Below, piece by piece: positions 10,701 through 23,500 of a stretch of DNA of 64,000 bases (the first letter of the stretch is position 1; the number at the start of each line of letters is the position of its first letter). The stretch is from Kryptolebias marmoratus (taxonomy: Eukaryota > Chordata > Actinopteri > Cyprinodontiformes > Rivulidae). Where the stretch lies: positions 21,746,666-21,810,665 of the forward strand of contig NC_051453.1 in NCBI RefSeq assembly GCF_001649575.2, given 5' to 3'. The position numbers and the translations under genes were made by a program. A model generated the notes under the pieces. That model made no database searches, was not told the origin of the DNA, and saw nothing but the letters and a program-made list of their open reading frames with translations.

Positions 10701-13700
10701 TATAAAGATACCTAAATCAAAAAGGTAAAAATGAGAGAGGAAGGGGATTGCACTACAATAGGATGTTTACTATCACTGTTTATTATTATCGCCTGCCACC
10801 AAAGATGAAACGTGTGATAACAAAATATCTCATAAACTATTGGATGGATTTAATGAAACTTTCAGAAAGTCATCATAAGTAATAAGCTTTTGCAGTCACC
10901 TGATTTCAAGATGGCCACCACAGCAAAGTGACCTTAGCCAACATAAAAATGGCTCTAACTCAGTCAGGTACAGATACTGGTGTGGTACTAACTGAGAGTC
11001 ATTCCTAACACATCTCACCAGATCTTGAAATACTGCACAAGACTGCATAAAATGTCAAAGCATTTGGCCAAAATAGCTATAACTCTGTGTCATTTCTCAT
11101 CCTAAGATGATCTAATGATGTGGATGTTTTGAATTTTTTCAAGGACTGTTAGGCCTTTGTGACTCATAAAGAAATTCATTTTAAAAAGAAAATATAAGAA
11201 AAATTGGTAAAAACTAAGGTATTTTTCCACAAATCATCCCAGCTTATAGCTGATTTGTTTATTAAATAACTGCTTGAGTCAACACGTTCCAACCTTAAAG
11301 CATCAAAAACTGGAATAAACTATTTTTCTGTTGAATAACAATTTGACTGGAATCTTTTCCTGTTTGACAGTGTTTTTCTTTTTGCACTCCAAAACATTAC
11401 ACTTGCCAGCTTTTTGGTGATTTTGGAAGAGGATCGAAAATTCCCTCCTGCTAAGACAGCAGCAGCTGGACAAGGCGATAGGTTTCTTTTCACCGTCATA
11501 TAAATACCCGATTGTCCTCCTGCTCCGTGCTCACCGTGTCACAGGAGAGCCGCTCTGTATTCCTCATGATGCCTGTGAGACTCAGGCTGCTGCATGTGAC
11601 CAGCACAAAGCTCTGCTTCTGTTAAGGTGCAGTATTTTGGATAAGGTCAATAAAAGAAAAGGAGGTCCAGCAGGATTGATCTCTGGGGCTGTAATGAAAG
11701 ATAATTAACTGCACTATTTATATAATACAACACAGATTTTCTGCTGATGCCTTAACTTTAAATGTGACAATAGCTCCTAGCTAACTTTAATCAAGCTTAG
11801 CCAACACAAAAATGGCCATGACTCAGTCAGTTTTACAGATATTTATTTTTAGCAGGCAATATGCATTCCTTCAAGGAATTCTAGGCCTTTTATTCCTATC
11901 GCTTTTGTTTTTTTTGGTTCAATTCCCTATCCAGTGAAGCCAAAAATGAAATTTTTCTTAATCAAACTAGCTCGAATATCTTAAAATACCTTATCGCATA
12001 ACTACTTGATGAAGAAGAACTTGCCTCTCTGCCCTTACAGTCTATTTTTAAAAGTCTGATCATGAACCTGAGATCCTGAGTCCTTGTTGTTTTCGTATGT
12101 TGAGCACAGGTGTGTGAACCACCAAACAGATCTGGGTGCTACCCCCCTGTATCTGGCCTGCCAGGAGGGGCACCTGAATGTTGCAGAGTACCTGGTGAAA
12201 GACTATGGGGCCGACGTCCACCTGAGAGCCCACGATGGGATGACCTGCCTGCACGCTGCTGCTCACATGGGCCACGAAGCTGTGGTGGCGTGGCTGGTCA
12301 GTAGGAAGGCGCTGATTCATGTTACCGTTCTTTAAGGTGCTTCCAACACAGGCTGTTTGTTGTGGTTTTTAACTCCAAACAGGTGACCTGCACTGATGTG
12401 GGCTTGGTCTGCCAGGACAGAGAAGGAGCGACTCCTCTGCACTTTGCTGCCAGCAGGGGGCACTATTGTATCTTGGAGAAACTGCTTCATATGGGTTCAA
12501 AGGTCATCAAGGATTACTGGGGAGGGACCCCTCTTCATGATGCTGCAGAGAATGGAGAGCTGGAGGTTGGACTCAGTTATTCTTGTTGTTGTGGTTTGTT
12601 TTTTAATGTTTTTTAATGTTTTGAATTTTGTTCTAGGATACTTTTATTAAACATTATTTTACCCATATTATCACCATTTGCTCATGTATTTTAAATTGTC
12701 CCATTTGCTCTTCCAGTGCTGTAAAATCCTGTTGGCTAATGGGGCAAACCCTGCAGATCAAGACATTGATGGGTTCACAGCAGCAGACTTAGCAGAGTAC
12801 AATGGACACTCTGAATGTGCCAGATATCTCTGTGCCAAAGAGAAAAATGTAAGTTCTCTGTCTCAGCCACAGTTGACATTATTTTGCATGTCCCTGCTTT
12901 GTGTCCTCTCTCTGTGCCTTTGGCCAGCTGTTTGGTCTTGACGTGAAAATGAAAGCTTGAATGGGGAGTGCGGTCAACAGCAAACATCTGGAAGATCCTG
13001 GGACCTCGGTGTATTTCATTCAGGTCAAGCCCGTTATTCTCCTGAGCAGTGCTCCTCCACTCAGCCTGATTGCGCTGCTCTCGGCTTAAGAGTTCTAGGA
13101 GACCGGGAGGATGAAGGCTGTTGTGTTTAATAAGGCATTACAGGCCATGATGGCATGCGCTCTGGAAGAGATTCTTCTTTCTTGCCACCGAGGACTCACA
13201 GAGGAGATTAGCTCTTTTGTTTGTAAAGCACGACACTCCTTAATGCGATGAATATTTTAGTGGCGACAACTTGACATTAGATGAGATCTCGAATTTGTTT
13301 TTTTTTCTTTTCTTTTGGTACAGAAAATTGTAACTTACGAATGAAACCGAAGTGTTGTTGGGTTGGTTTTAAATAGGAAACAGAATGTGTTGAGCTGAAG
13401 GACCCCATGAAGATTTTTCTGTCAACACTCATGTCAAACCTTAAAGCTTCACAGCTGTTCACTCAATCTTCCATCACACTTCAATCACCTATGATGAGAG
13501 CTAAACACAGATGAACTCAGAGTAACCACAGCTGCTGGTCAATAGAAGTCATGAATAAGTCATCAGGGCAGGGTAGCACTCATACATAAAGAGGATGATA
13601 ATGGGGAAGCAGTGAGGCGTGGCCGCCAAGCTCTCCTTCAGAAACAATCAACAATAGGAGCTAATTATCGCAGTGGCCACTATGGCATCAGATGCCGTTG

Positions 13701-16700
13701 AAGCCGCTGTGAGCCGGGGGCCTATCGGTTACCTCTCTCTCGCGGCTCAGATGGAGGGCCCAGGGCCTGAGCTTGATATGAGATCCTCAGGTTTATGTTT
13801 CAGCGTTTTCACCGTTTTGATGCCTGGAACCAGCAACTCTATCCCTCTGAAGACCAGGAGAGCAGGATGTCATCAGCTTCAAACACACACTTTAAAGTCT
13901 GTTGGGTTTTTTTTTCAGTGACTTAGAAGTGTTATGATTGTCACCTCCAGGGACTGTGTAATGTTGGTCGCAGATAAAATGGAGGATTGTGTTTCCTGGC
14001 AGTGTGCTGTGTGAGACGAATACAACAGCTTGATGTGAACAAAGAGCTCATCTTAACTGAGAGGCTGAAATAATCTAACATTGTTTTAAATCCTCAATAT
14101 TTAGAGGAGGGGACCTTGTAATGCTTTAAAACAGGGGTCTCCAATCCTGGTCCTCGAGGGCCACTATCCTGCATATTTTCCTTGTTTCCCTGCTCCAACA
14201 CACCTGATTCAGTGGTTAAATTACCTCTTCATGTTCTGCAGAAGCCTGTTGTGTTGGAGCAGAGAAACAAGTAAAACATGCAGGATGGTGGCCCTCGGGG
14301 ACCAGGATTAGAGACCACTGCTTTAAAACCTGCTGTGCCAAGCATGAGCTGTTCAAAAAGACAAAAGATGTTCCTTAATTACATTTCTGCTGATGGGTCA
14401 TGTTTGCAAAGTGCTGCTTTGTTCAAAGGTTATATCAGGTCTAAAGTGGCAGTCAGATCATGTAATTTCCCAGTGGTGACCTGAATGGTTAGAGAGATGC
14501 GTTTATGTTGTCTTTGTGCGTGCTGGGATTGTTCACACTGAGGTCAAACGCTTTCTACGCTGTCAAAACTCCTTCTGCAACTCAGTAACAGCTGCCAAAA
14601 AAAAATAATTAAAAATTGGTGCTGATTGAGCTTCTCTTCTCACTCATTTTACTTACATTCATTGAGTTTGAACCAAATATGCTGTTATCAGAAAATTCAG
14701 TCATTTTTAGAAATGTGTTGTTTCCATTGAAAAATTCAGATTCTTTTTCTTTAGAAACAAAACTCCAAGCGTAATAACCTTTTGTTTAATATAATTATTG
14801 ATAATAAGTTAAAAATTGATGTGGTAGTAGCTGAGAGTCATTGACAACACTTACTCTGAGAGCTAGAACATTTTGTGAGATCTTGCATCAGGTTGACCGT
14901 AACGTCATTTACAAGGTTTGACCTAAGCAGCTAAAATGTCCTCTCTTCTCATTAGAAGATGATCTTAGTTTAAAACTCTGTAATGAAGAGCAATATGAAT
15001 TCCTTCAAGGGATGGTAGGCCTTTAATTATAATAAGAAAAATATGAATCTTCTTGAAAGAATATAATAAACTCTCTAAGTCTTCACTTCAATAAAAATGA
15101 AAGAAAATAAAAGAATTCAGCCAAACCTTTCAGCATCTCAGGTGAACATATTCAACAGTTGGATAGGTGTAAGATTTAAAAAGACTATATATATATATCA
15201 TTATCAGAATAAAGGCAAAATGCTGCTAATCAAATGTTGCAAAAACATAAATGGTTTTAAATCGGTCAATTTTAGAAATTTTGAGCTAAAACTTGATGTG
15301 GTAGTAGATGAGGGTTATGTTCAGCATATATTTGACAGCTAATACATCGATGTGGCCAATTGACCAAACCAACTACAACTGTGTCATTTCTCCACATAAG
15401 ATGATCTTAGTTTAAAACTGGCAGCAGGCGATATGCATTTAGGCCTTTAATTTGTTCAGAGTTTAAATGTAAATGATAAAAATGTGAGTTTTGGTTTAGT
15501 TTTTGTTGTGGGCGACTACTTGAACTTAAAAGCTTGTCGAGGATATCTTAAACACCAAAAGTTTCATCGGGAAACAGATAACCAGATCTTTAAAAATAAG
15601 CTCCTCAGAGGCGAAGGGAATAATTAAAAGGAGAGTCTCTGCTTGGAGAATTAGCTTTTCTGTTTAAGATGCCAAGGTGGAAAAATACCTTGAGCACACA
15701 GGGATAAAATGTCCTAATTTCCAGCTGCTCTGACACGTCTTCCGCTGATACTTCCCTTCGTGCTACAACATGACCATTTGTTTATCCATGCATTAGTGAC
15801 ATTACCAGCCACCCTATCCTTTCCCCTTAATTATTAACAGCGCTCTCCGATCAGAGGTTATTGTTTATTGCCTGTCGGCTCCTGGCTACTGGTGGAGATG
15901 CTGGCGATGGTTTTAAACAAGTGGCCAGAGATCTTAAGGCAGCGTCACATCCTCGGCCTGGAATGGACCCCTCCGGACATCTGGCTGTGTGAGTCTGTAC
16001 CTGAACAGTGCCAGGCGATGTGTGCTGGGAGAGCTGCGTAAGGTTAGTCGGTTCCAGGCTGATCAAGCTGGATATTGTTAGAAGCTGTAAGCTGCTTCAG
16101 CTCATTCTTGCTCTGTTTATGTGTTTTATTGCCTTAATCTCTATGAGCAGTAGGAAGTGACTTGTCCGGCTAAGTAAATATTTTCGTACAAAGAAAGGAG
16201 GGTTTTGTCCATTTTGCCCAAGAGGCTCTAGCTGGCAGATGTTTTGGCAGCATTTTGCCTGTTTTCTGATTAGTTATTGCCTCTTACGGTCAGGAATGAC
16301 TAATACTCCAGGCTCATGGCTGTACTTTATTTTGTTATTGTTGACTTTTGCTAAGTGGAGTTCTGCACTGGTATTAGAAAAAAAAAGGTTTTTAATCCAA
16401 AATTTATTATAGTTTTCCTTTATAAGTAGAAGTAATGAAATTCATTTATTTCTTATTTGTTTTCCAATGATGAGTGCAAAGAAATGTTGTAAGTGTTGGC
16501 AAACACACTTTCTGTCAGTTATTAGCCTCAGAAGCATTCAACTCTGGGGAGGAAACCTGAGATTGTTCGGACATGTGAGTGGAAATGTATTTACACTATA
16601 GTGTTCTGTGTATAATGCACACCCACTGTATACATTCCACGCTGCAATTTATCACCAGGAACAGAAGTATTTCATGTGGAAGCAGGTTGTTTTAATGATT

Positions 16701-17486
16701 GATTCCAGAGTGCAGAGTTACAAGATGTGTTTTAAGTACACATGGTGTTCTGAAAAGCTTAAGCTCTCTTGTGGCTCGACCCACAGGGACCAAAGATTAC
16801 TACATGTTAGGCAGTAAGACAGCACTGAGTAGCTGTTTCCTAATTCTTGGCTGTCAATCTGTACTGATCAGGGTCTTTGTGGTCTTCAGCACAGGGAGAG
16901 TCACTCCGAGCCAAACATAGGCTATCTGTAGCTGCATGGCAATTGTGACGGGGGGTGCTGATGAAAACCAAATGTTTTCTGGCCAATAGGTCTAATTGAA
17001 CACACACACAAGGTTCACTGCTGCTTTTAGGACATTGAACTGTTACGAGAAGGTTCACAAGGCTCCCCCTTCCCTTTTCCAGGCCCTGATGTTGTTTATC
17101 TATTTATGGATTGCACAACTTCTGGGAAGTCGTCCCCCCACTGCCTGAGCAGTGTCACAGCATATTTCATGTTGCTCCACATCAAAGTGCTGTGTGTGAG
17201 GAAATGGCATGGACCACCTCACGGATATAAAGCACAACAGCGTGCAGCAGCAAATTAGGTCAGCCTTTGATGTTCTGGTTACTAATAATATCCTTGGCGA
17301 GCTGAATTTGATATGCATTGTGTATGGAGCACATTAAGACAAAGCAGGTTCATTAAAGGGAGCCTAAATGTTTCCATATGTCCTCTTTAGAGTAGTGTGA
17401 AATGCTGCCACTTAGTTAAGCTCAATGCCATCTCAAACACTTCTTTTGCTATTTTCTAGGAAGCCTTCAGGTCTTCAAATTGTATA

Positions 17487-17517
<31 letters not shown>

Positions 17518-17552
17518 AAATATATATATACTTATATACACACATACATATA

Positions 17553-17588
<36 letters not shown>

Positions 17589-20500
17589 GTATGTGTGTGT
17601 ATATAAGTGTATATGTTTGTGTGTGTGTGTTGACTTCATTGCTCACATTTTCTTTTGTTGTTCTAAATAAATATTCAGAAATCAAATGGTTTTTTTGTTT
17701 TTTTAAAGCCTGCAAAAATCAATCTTCCTATTTCCATTCTTATCTCCTTAATTAACACTCCACGTTTTTTGTCCTGTATTTGCTTCGAATAGAAGCAGGT
17801 ACAGTGGAGGGGACAAGTATCCAATCGAATCTTGATTGTTTACTCCGCACAGTTTGATCTTTTATTTTCCCCTAAATCCAGTGGTGCTCAGAGAAGTGGT
17901 AAAACTTAAACTGCCTCTGTTATAAAAGCGACATGTCCAGCTGCTCCGGCAGACGAATTCTCTTTATTCCGATTCTGTAGTGCTTGCAAATTGTCACATC
18001 ACTTGTGCTGTTTGACCTCAGGTTGTAACCATGACTAAAAAAATAAGAACTACTACAGAAGAGATCCAGATGCTGCATTCTGCTGAGACCTACAGACCAC
18101 AGGATGAGACAGCTATGTCAATTTGTATTTTAAGGAAGCTTAAGGTCTATCCACAGATGAAAACTGGAAGACCCTTTCCTCATCGTGCAGGTATTTTGGA
18201 GAGTAGTCTCTGGTATAGACGACCTGTGGCTGGTTTACCTTCGTTATAGGTAGTATCTCATTCGGCTACAACTGTTGGAAACTAGTTGGCGAATAATTGC
18301 AAAAAAAAATAGGCAAGTTTTCAGTTGCAGCCTCAGTGAAATCTGAGATTTTGTGACCAAGCAACGAGCGAGTTGTGCTGCCGCATTTTGCATGGACAAT
18401 TTCTGAAAATCACAGCCTGTTTTCATGTAAACTGTATCCTAGGCTGTGCACGTTGTTTTTTGTTGCTCACTTCCACCCACGTTGTACCCACCTTGGCAGC
18501 CGCCCCACATTTATGATTTAATCTACTAGAGAACACTTTTGATAAGAAGATTTGGATGATTTGGACTAGGTCTTTAAGAATGATCTATGATCAGTGTGGT
18601 TTTTGGACCTGAAGATTCAAGGCTGTAGGCTCAAATGTTTTCTGTCAGCGGAGAGATCCAGTGGCGTCAAAGTACAGCTCTAGTGCTGTAGAGTTATGGA
18701 AACTAAATTGAGAAGGATTCATAATGCCCACAACAACCTTAATGAGGGAGAAATTGTCACACATAAGTGTTAAGGGATCATTATGTCTAAACTTGAGTAG
18801 TTCAAAGAACAAATACAACAAAATCCAATACACCCTGAAGAATAGGCGGACATAATCCGTATACCAGATTATACTCTGCACTACATTACTGAACATTTCT
18901 AGAATTTTCTGAAATCGTCTGTAGGATATGACTCAGTGTTTTTCAAAACATGTAACATTAATAAATAGGAATTTAAAATAGTCAAAGTACCTTGTGAAAC
19001 GCTGAGCAACATTTCAGAACCATCTCACAGATGAAATGAATTATTAGCTGATATGAGGAATCTTACAGTGCTGTGCAAAACTTTTGAGCCCCTTGATGCA
19101 TTCATTTTTGGCACCCACTTTATTTCTGTTCAGGATCTCACCAAAGGTTGGTGCCCATCCAACTTACAAACACAAGACAGACAGCTGTTTCATACCCTCT
19201 AACTTAATATCAATTTAGGTTCTCCAATTAACATAGCATGCACATTTTTGGATTGTGGAAAGAAATCAGAGTACCCTGAGAAAACCTACACATACACTAA
19301 GAGAACCAAAGACCTTGGACCAAGAATGTCGTTTTTCTTAATAGTTTACTACCTAAGAGCAAAACTTTGCTATAATCTTTTAAAGTGGTCTTGACCAATA
19401 GTTCTTCAGCCTTTCTGATAATTTTTTAAAGCTTTTCGTTGGACTTTTGTGGCTTTTTCACTCATTTTTGGTTCAGTGCATGACCATTTTCAGAGAAAAG
19501 GGTTGTTTGTTCAGCCAGGTAATTTTAACATAAGAAGCATTTAGGTGCAAAATGGCTCCTAAACTCAAATAATGAAACAGTGTTGTGTCCACTCATAATG
19601 AGCAACTTAAAAAAGGCTCTTTATCATTAGCATCCTGTCACATTTCCTCAATCAGATCTTTTTCACAGTACAGTATCACTGTCATAGAAGTTGTAAAAAA
19701 CGATTATGAAAAATAAGGATTAGATGTGCTGCTGTCATGCCAGTAAATGTGCAGTTCCTCTGAAACACTGTAAGATTACAACAAGAGTAATGTTACAGAA
19801 CAGTTTAAAAGCAGTGAATTGTCTTCCTGTCTGCAGTAAAATATAATATACAGCTAAAAACTCTCTGATTGCCCTTTGAAGCACTGCGTATCTGTGTGAT
19901 GTTTTCAGACGTGTGCAAATAAGCCCATTGAGTTCATCGTGCCGGTGGAGGAGGAGGTGAAGGTGAAGCCGACGGTGTTGTTTCAGCACAGCACAGAGGA
20001 CTACTATGGGAGCCTGAGCAAGGACTGCAGGGTCAGGCGCAGCAGTAACGCACACATGGATAGTTTAAAGGTAAGTGTAGGTTCGGATAAGTGTCCTGCT
20101 TCTTTCTGTACTCCTAACTTAAAGTAGAATGACCGTTTCATCTTTGTGTCCAAATGAGCAACCTGAGTGTGAGGAGCCGCCACAGGCCAGATACCCTCCT
20201 CCCCCTCCTGCACCTTCTTTAGCGTGTGCTTCGTCCCCTCCTGTCTGGCCCAGAAGGACAGCAGTCAGCAGAATAGAGCAAGTTCAAATTGCAACATCTG
20301 GTGAGAGAAACATTCCTGTTTATCTTGTTCAGTTACTTAGTAAAACAAGGCAACAAGGAGCTTATGCTGTTTAGTATTTTCTGCTGGTGCTTTTTATCTG
20401 CTCTGAAGTGAAGGGAAGAGATATTACAATCATTTTGTACTTCAGTTATTAAAGGTTTTCATCAATCCAAGGAAGCTGGGAGTGAGATACCTGACTTTGA

Positions 20501-23500
20501 TGATAAAACAGCTCCTGATAAGAAACTTCTGTCTGGAAGAAACCTACTGGGTGACATGAAGTCCATTAAATCTTTGAGTGAGTCGGGAATGTCAGGGGTC
20601 TTCAGTGGACAAGCAGTAAGTTTACATTTGTCTTATGCTTCATACAATATTGCACAAAAGTACCAAACCACCCTCTTTTAATGATATTCCCTGAGTGTCT
20701 TGTAATCTTTTAAAGTGGTCTTGAGGCTGTCAGAAAGTTGGTCGAAGTTTAAACTTTGGCTGCTTTTTCACTCATTTTCAGTTCAGTTCTTATACTTGAC
20801 TGTTGTCAGAGGAATGAGATCTTCTGTTACCCGGATACAAGCGGCTAACATGAGCTTCTTCCATAGGGTGGCTGGGCTCAGCCTTAGAGATAAGGTGATG
20901 AGCTCTGTCATCCGGTGGGGAGCTGCTGCTCCTTCACATCAAAACGAGTTGGCTGAAGTGGTTCAAACATCTGGTTAAGATGGCTCCTGGATGCCTCCCT
21001 TTTAAGGTTTCCTGGCACACCCTACTGGGAGGAGACATAGGGGCAGATCCAGATTTCGCTGGAGGGATCTTATATTCTTGCTGGCCTGGGATCCTCCTGG
21101 AGATGCTATAGAATGTCCCTGAGAAAAGGGATATCTGGGTTTCCTTCCTGGCCTTGTTGCCCCATGACTCAATCACGTATAATAGATGGATGGATGGGAT
21201 TTTTTGTTTATTAAGCCACCTAACCCTAATATAGGAGTTTGAGTTTCATCTAACCTCAGAGGATGAACCATTTTTTGTATGTAAAATTAATAAAGACAGC
21301 TAACCAAAAACTTGTTTTAATTCTATTTTTTGTTGTTAGGTAAAAGCTCAGCATATAGTACAGTAGATCTGTCATGTCCCATGTCATGTCTTTGCTGGAT
21401 TTTCTTTTAAAATGTATTCATGAAGTCCATTTCAGGCAGAGGTCAAAGCTTATTTCTTTAGCACATTTAAAAACAACCATAGTTGGCCAAAGTGCTTTAC
21501 ACAGTAGGAAGTCAATAATTCAACAATTAAAAAAACAATAAAACACTAAAACACAATACAACCAAAGTTAAAAAGAAATAAATACATCAGGTAACTTGTA
21601 TGATAAAAACCAAGATGTTCTGTACATTTTAGACCCTGATCATCTGCTGTAAATCTTTCTAGACCTAACACTTATTATTTTGTCATCCACGAATGCAGGT
21701 TTGTTCATTTTAAAACCCATACTGGACATTAAAGCCATGTTATGGCAAATTTTAACTTCTAACTCTTCAGAAAACAATTAGTATTTGCAAAAATAATAGT
21801 TTATGCCTATCAAGCTGTCTTATCTATGATTTCTTTGTGTGCAAAATTAACTGAAAAAACATGGAAAAACTATGCACTCTTGCAATCACTTTAAAAGATT
21901 ACAAGAATATCTGGGTCTTCTGAAGCAAAATATACCAAACTGAGGAATGACTCAACACTTTCACTGTCAGTTGTGTATTCTACCTCTTTTTGCATGTTCT
22001 TTATTTAGATAAATATAACTCTGGGTTTTTTCTAGAGTAAGATGGTGGTCCTGCCAACTGAGGAGGCCAACCTGTCAGACATAGACTATCTGGTGCCCAC
22101 CCACGATGAGAAAGGTCACCCTATCGCTGAGTGGAAGAGGCAGGTCATGGTGAGGCAACTGCAGGCAAGGCTGCTGGATGAAGAGGATCAGAGGAGACGG
22201 GTAATGTCACTGCAAACACTGAACAGGGTATAATATAATGTAGAGGATTAATGCTGATCATTTCCAGCTCATTTTAAATGAAAACGCTGTATAATTAGCT
22301 AAAAATTTTTGTATTTAATGAGACGATTTGAAAACTTGTGAATTGACATGACAAAAATGTATGAAAATAAAATGTTCAAATCTGCCTAAAATGCATTGCA
22401 AACCATTTATTGGACGTCTGAAACTCCAGCAGCTGCTCTCCTCAGTTCCTAGACATTTACAGACTGTTGTTAAAAGAAGAGGAGATGCTTCACAGCGGGA
22501 AGTGTGGACTTGTCCCAATATTTTCGGAATTGGGGTTGTAGTTGTTGATCAATAAAATGTCTGAGAGTCTGTCAGTTAAAAGCTGTTCAGCCTCTCATAA
22601 ACAAATAGTCTTTGAACCAGTTCAAACTATAATGAGAAAAGCACAAACTGTGGTGTGAGGTTTTAATGCAGTTTTAAATGTACATAACTAAAAAAATTCA
22701 AGTCACCATTTACTTTGAATTGCTCCGAACAAATCATTCACACGTAACACACTGCGAGTCAAGTTATAGTTTTGAGGTTTGGATGAGGAATGAGTTGCAG
22801 TTTTACTGTATCATTATTTTTTTTCCTTTCATGCCAAAGTTATTCAAAATGTTTGACAGACTTTATAATGACACTGTGTATTCATCTGTCTGCTGTTTGC
22901 CTCTTTATTTTTTATTTTTACAGGAAAATGGGAACAAATATGCCAAAGTGAACTGGAGGTACTCCCAAGCCCACAATGCCATCCTGGGGCCCTCTGGTGA
23001 GCTGTTGACTGAGGATGACCTCATCTATCTGGAACAGCAGATTGCCAACGTCTCCATGCAGAGGAACTGTGAGGGCTATGAGCTGGAGCTGGCTCGTCTC
23101 GCTGAGGAGCTCAGGCACATCCTCCCAGCTCCCATAGTCAACATCACCGTCAACACACAGTTCAGAAACTTCCAAAGTCAGGTTCCCCTCCCTGTTTGGT
23201 GTGGCAGGATCTCAGGCATTGTGAAGAGCATGTCTCTGCTCATGACCAACCTGACAGACCAGCCCTACTGCAAGATGCCCAACACTGAGCTCATCACTGT
23301 GTTTTCTCAGGCTCCGGACAGACAGATTTCCACCAGAGTGCGCAGGGAGAGCATAGAGGATGAAATTCATCAATTGGGAGTGTCTGTGAGGACTTTGAAA
23401 TCAAATTTTGAGGCTCAGAATGTATCTTTGCCAAATCATCCAGAGGAGCCGATCACATTTCGTCCTTCCACACAGCTTGAGGTCCCAAAATCAGACAAAG

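Larger units (their letters stand above)
9850..12109. other. espnl intron 2
   Basis: Intronic sequence with two pieces of the dispersed unclassified family (about 10785-11160 and 11786-11895). The open frame at 10077-10373 shows no protein features. Confidence 0.5.
12849..19908. other. espnl intron 5 (7 kb)
   Basis: Large intron. It holds a hAT-type MITE (14132-14320), two pieces of the unclassified family, a microsatellite (17484-17630) and a Tc1-like remnant (19068-19720). The stretches 13480-13830, 15700-16070 and 16990-17330 are less AT-rich, of higher complexity and free of recognisable repeats. They could be conserved regulatory DNA, but I see no coding evidence. Confidence 0.5.
20616..22035. 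other. espnl intron 8, repeat-filled
   Basis: Holds a Tc1-like block (20695-20815), an RTE-like LINE tail (20828-21200) and an antisense LINE 3' fragment (about 21440-21600). Nothing gene-like remains. Confidence 0.5.

Noticed and set aside
13673..13921. 82-aa frame with GC-rich start in espnl intron 5
   Set aside because: Splice signals do not connect it in phase with espnl exons and it resembles no espin segment; possible non-coding conserved DNA instead.
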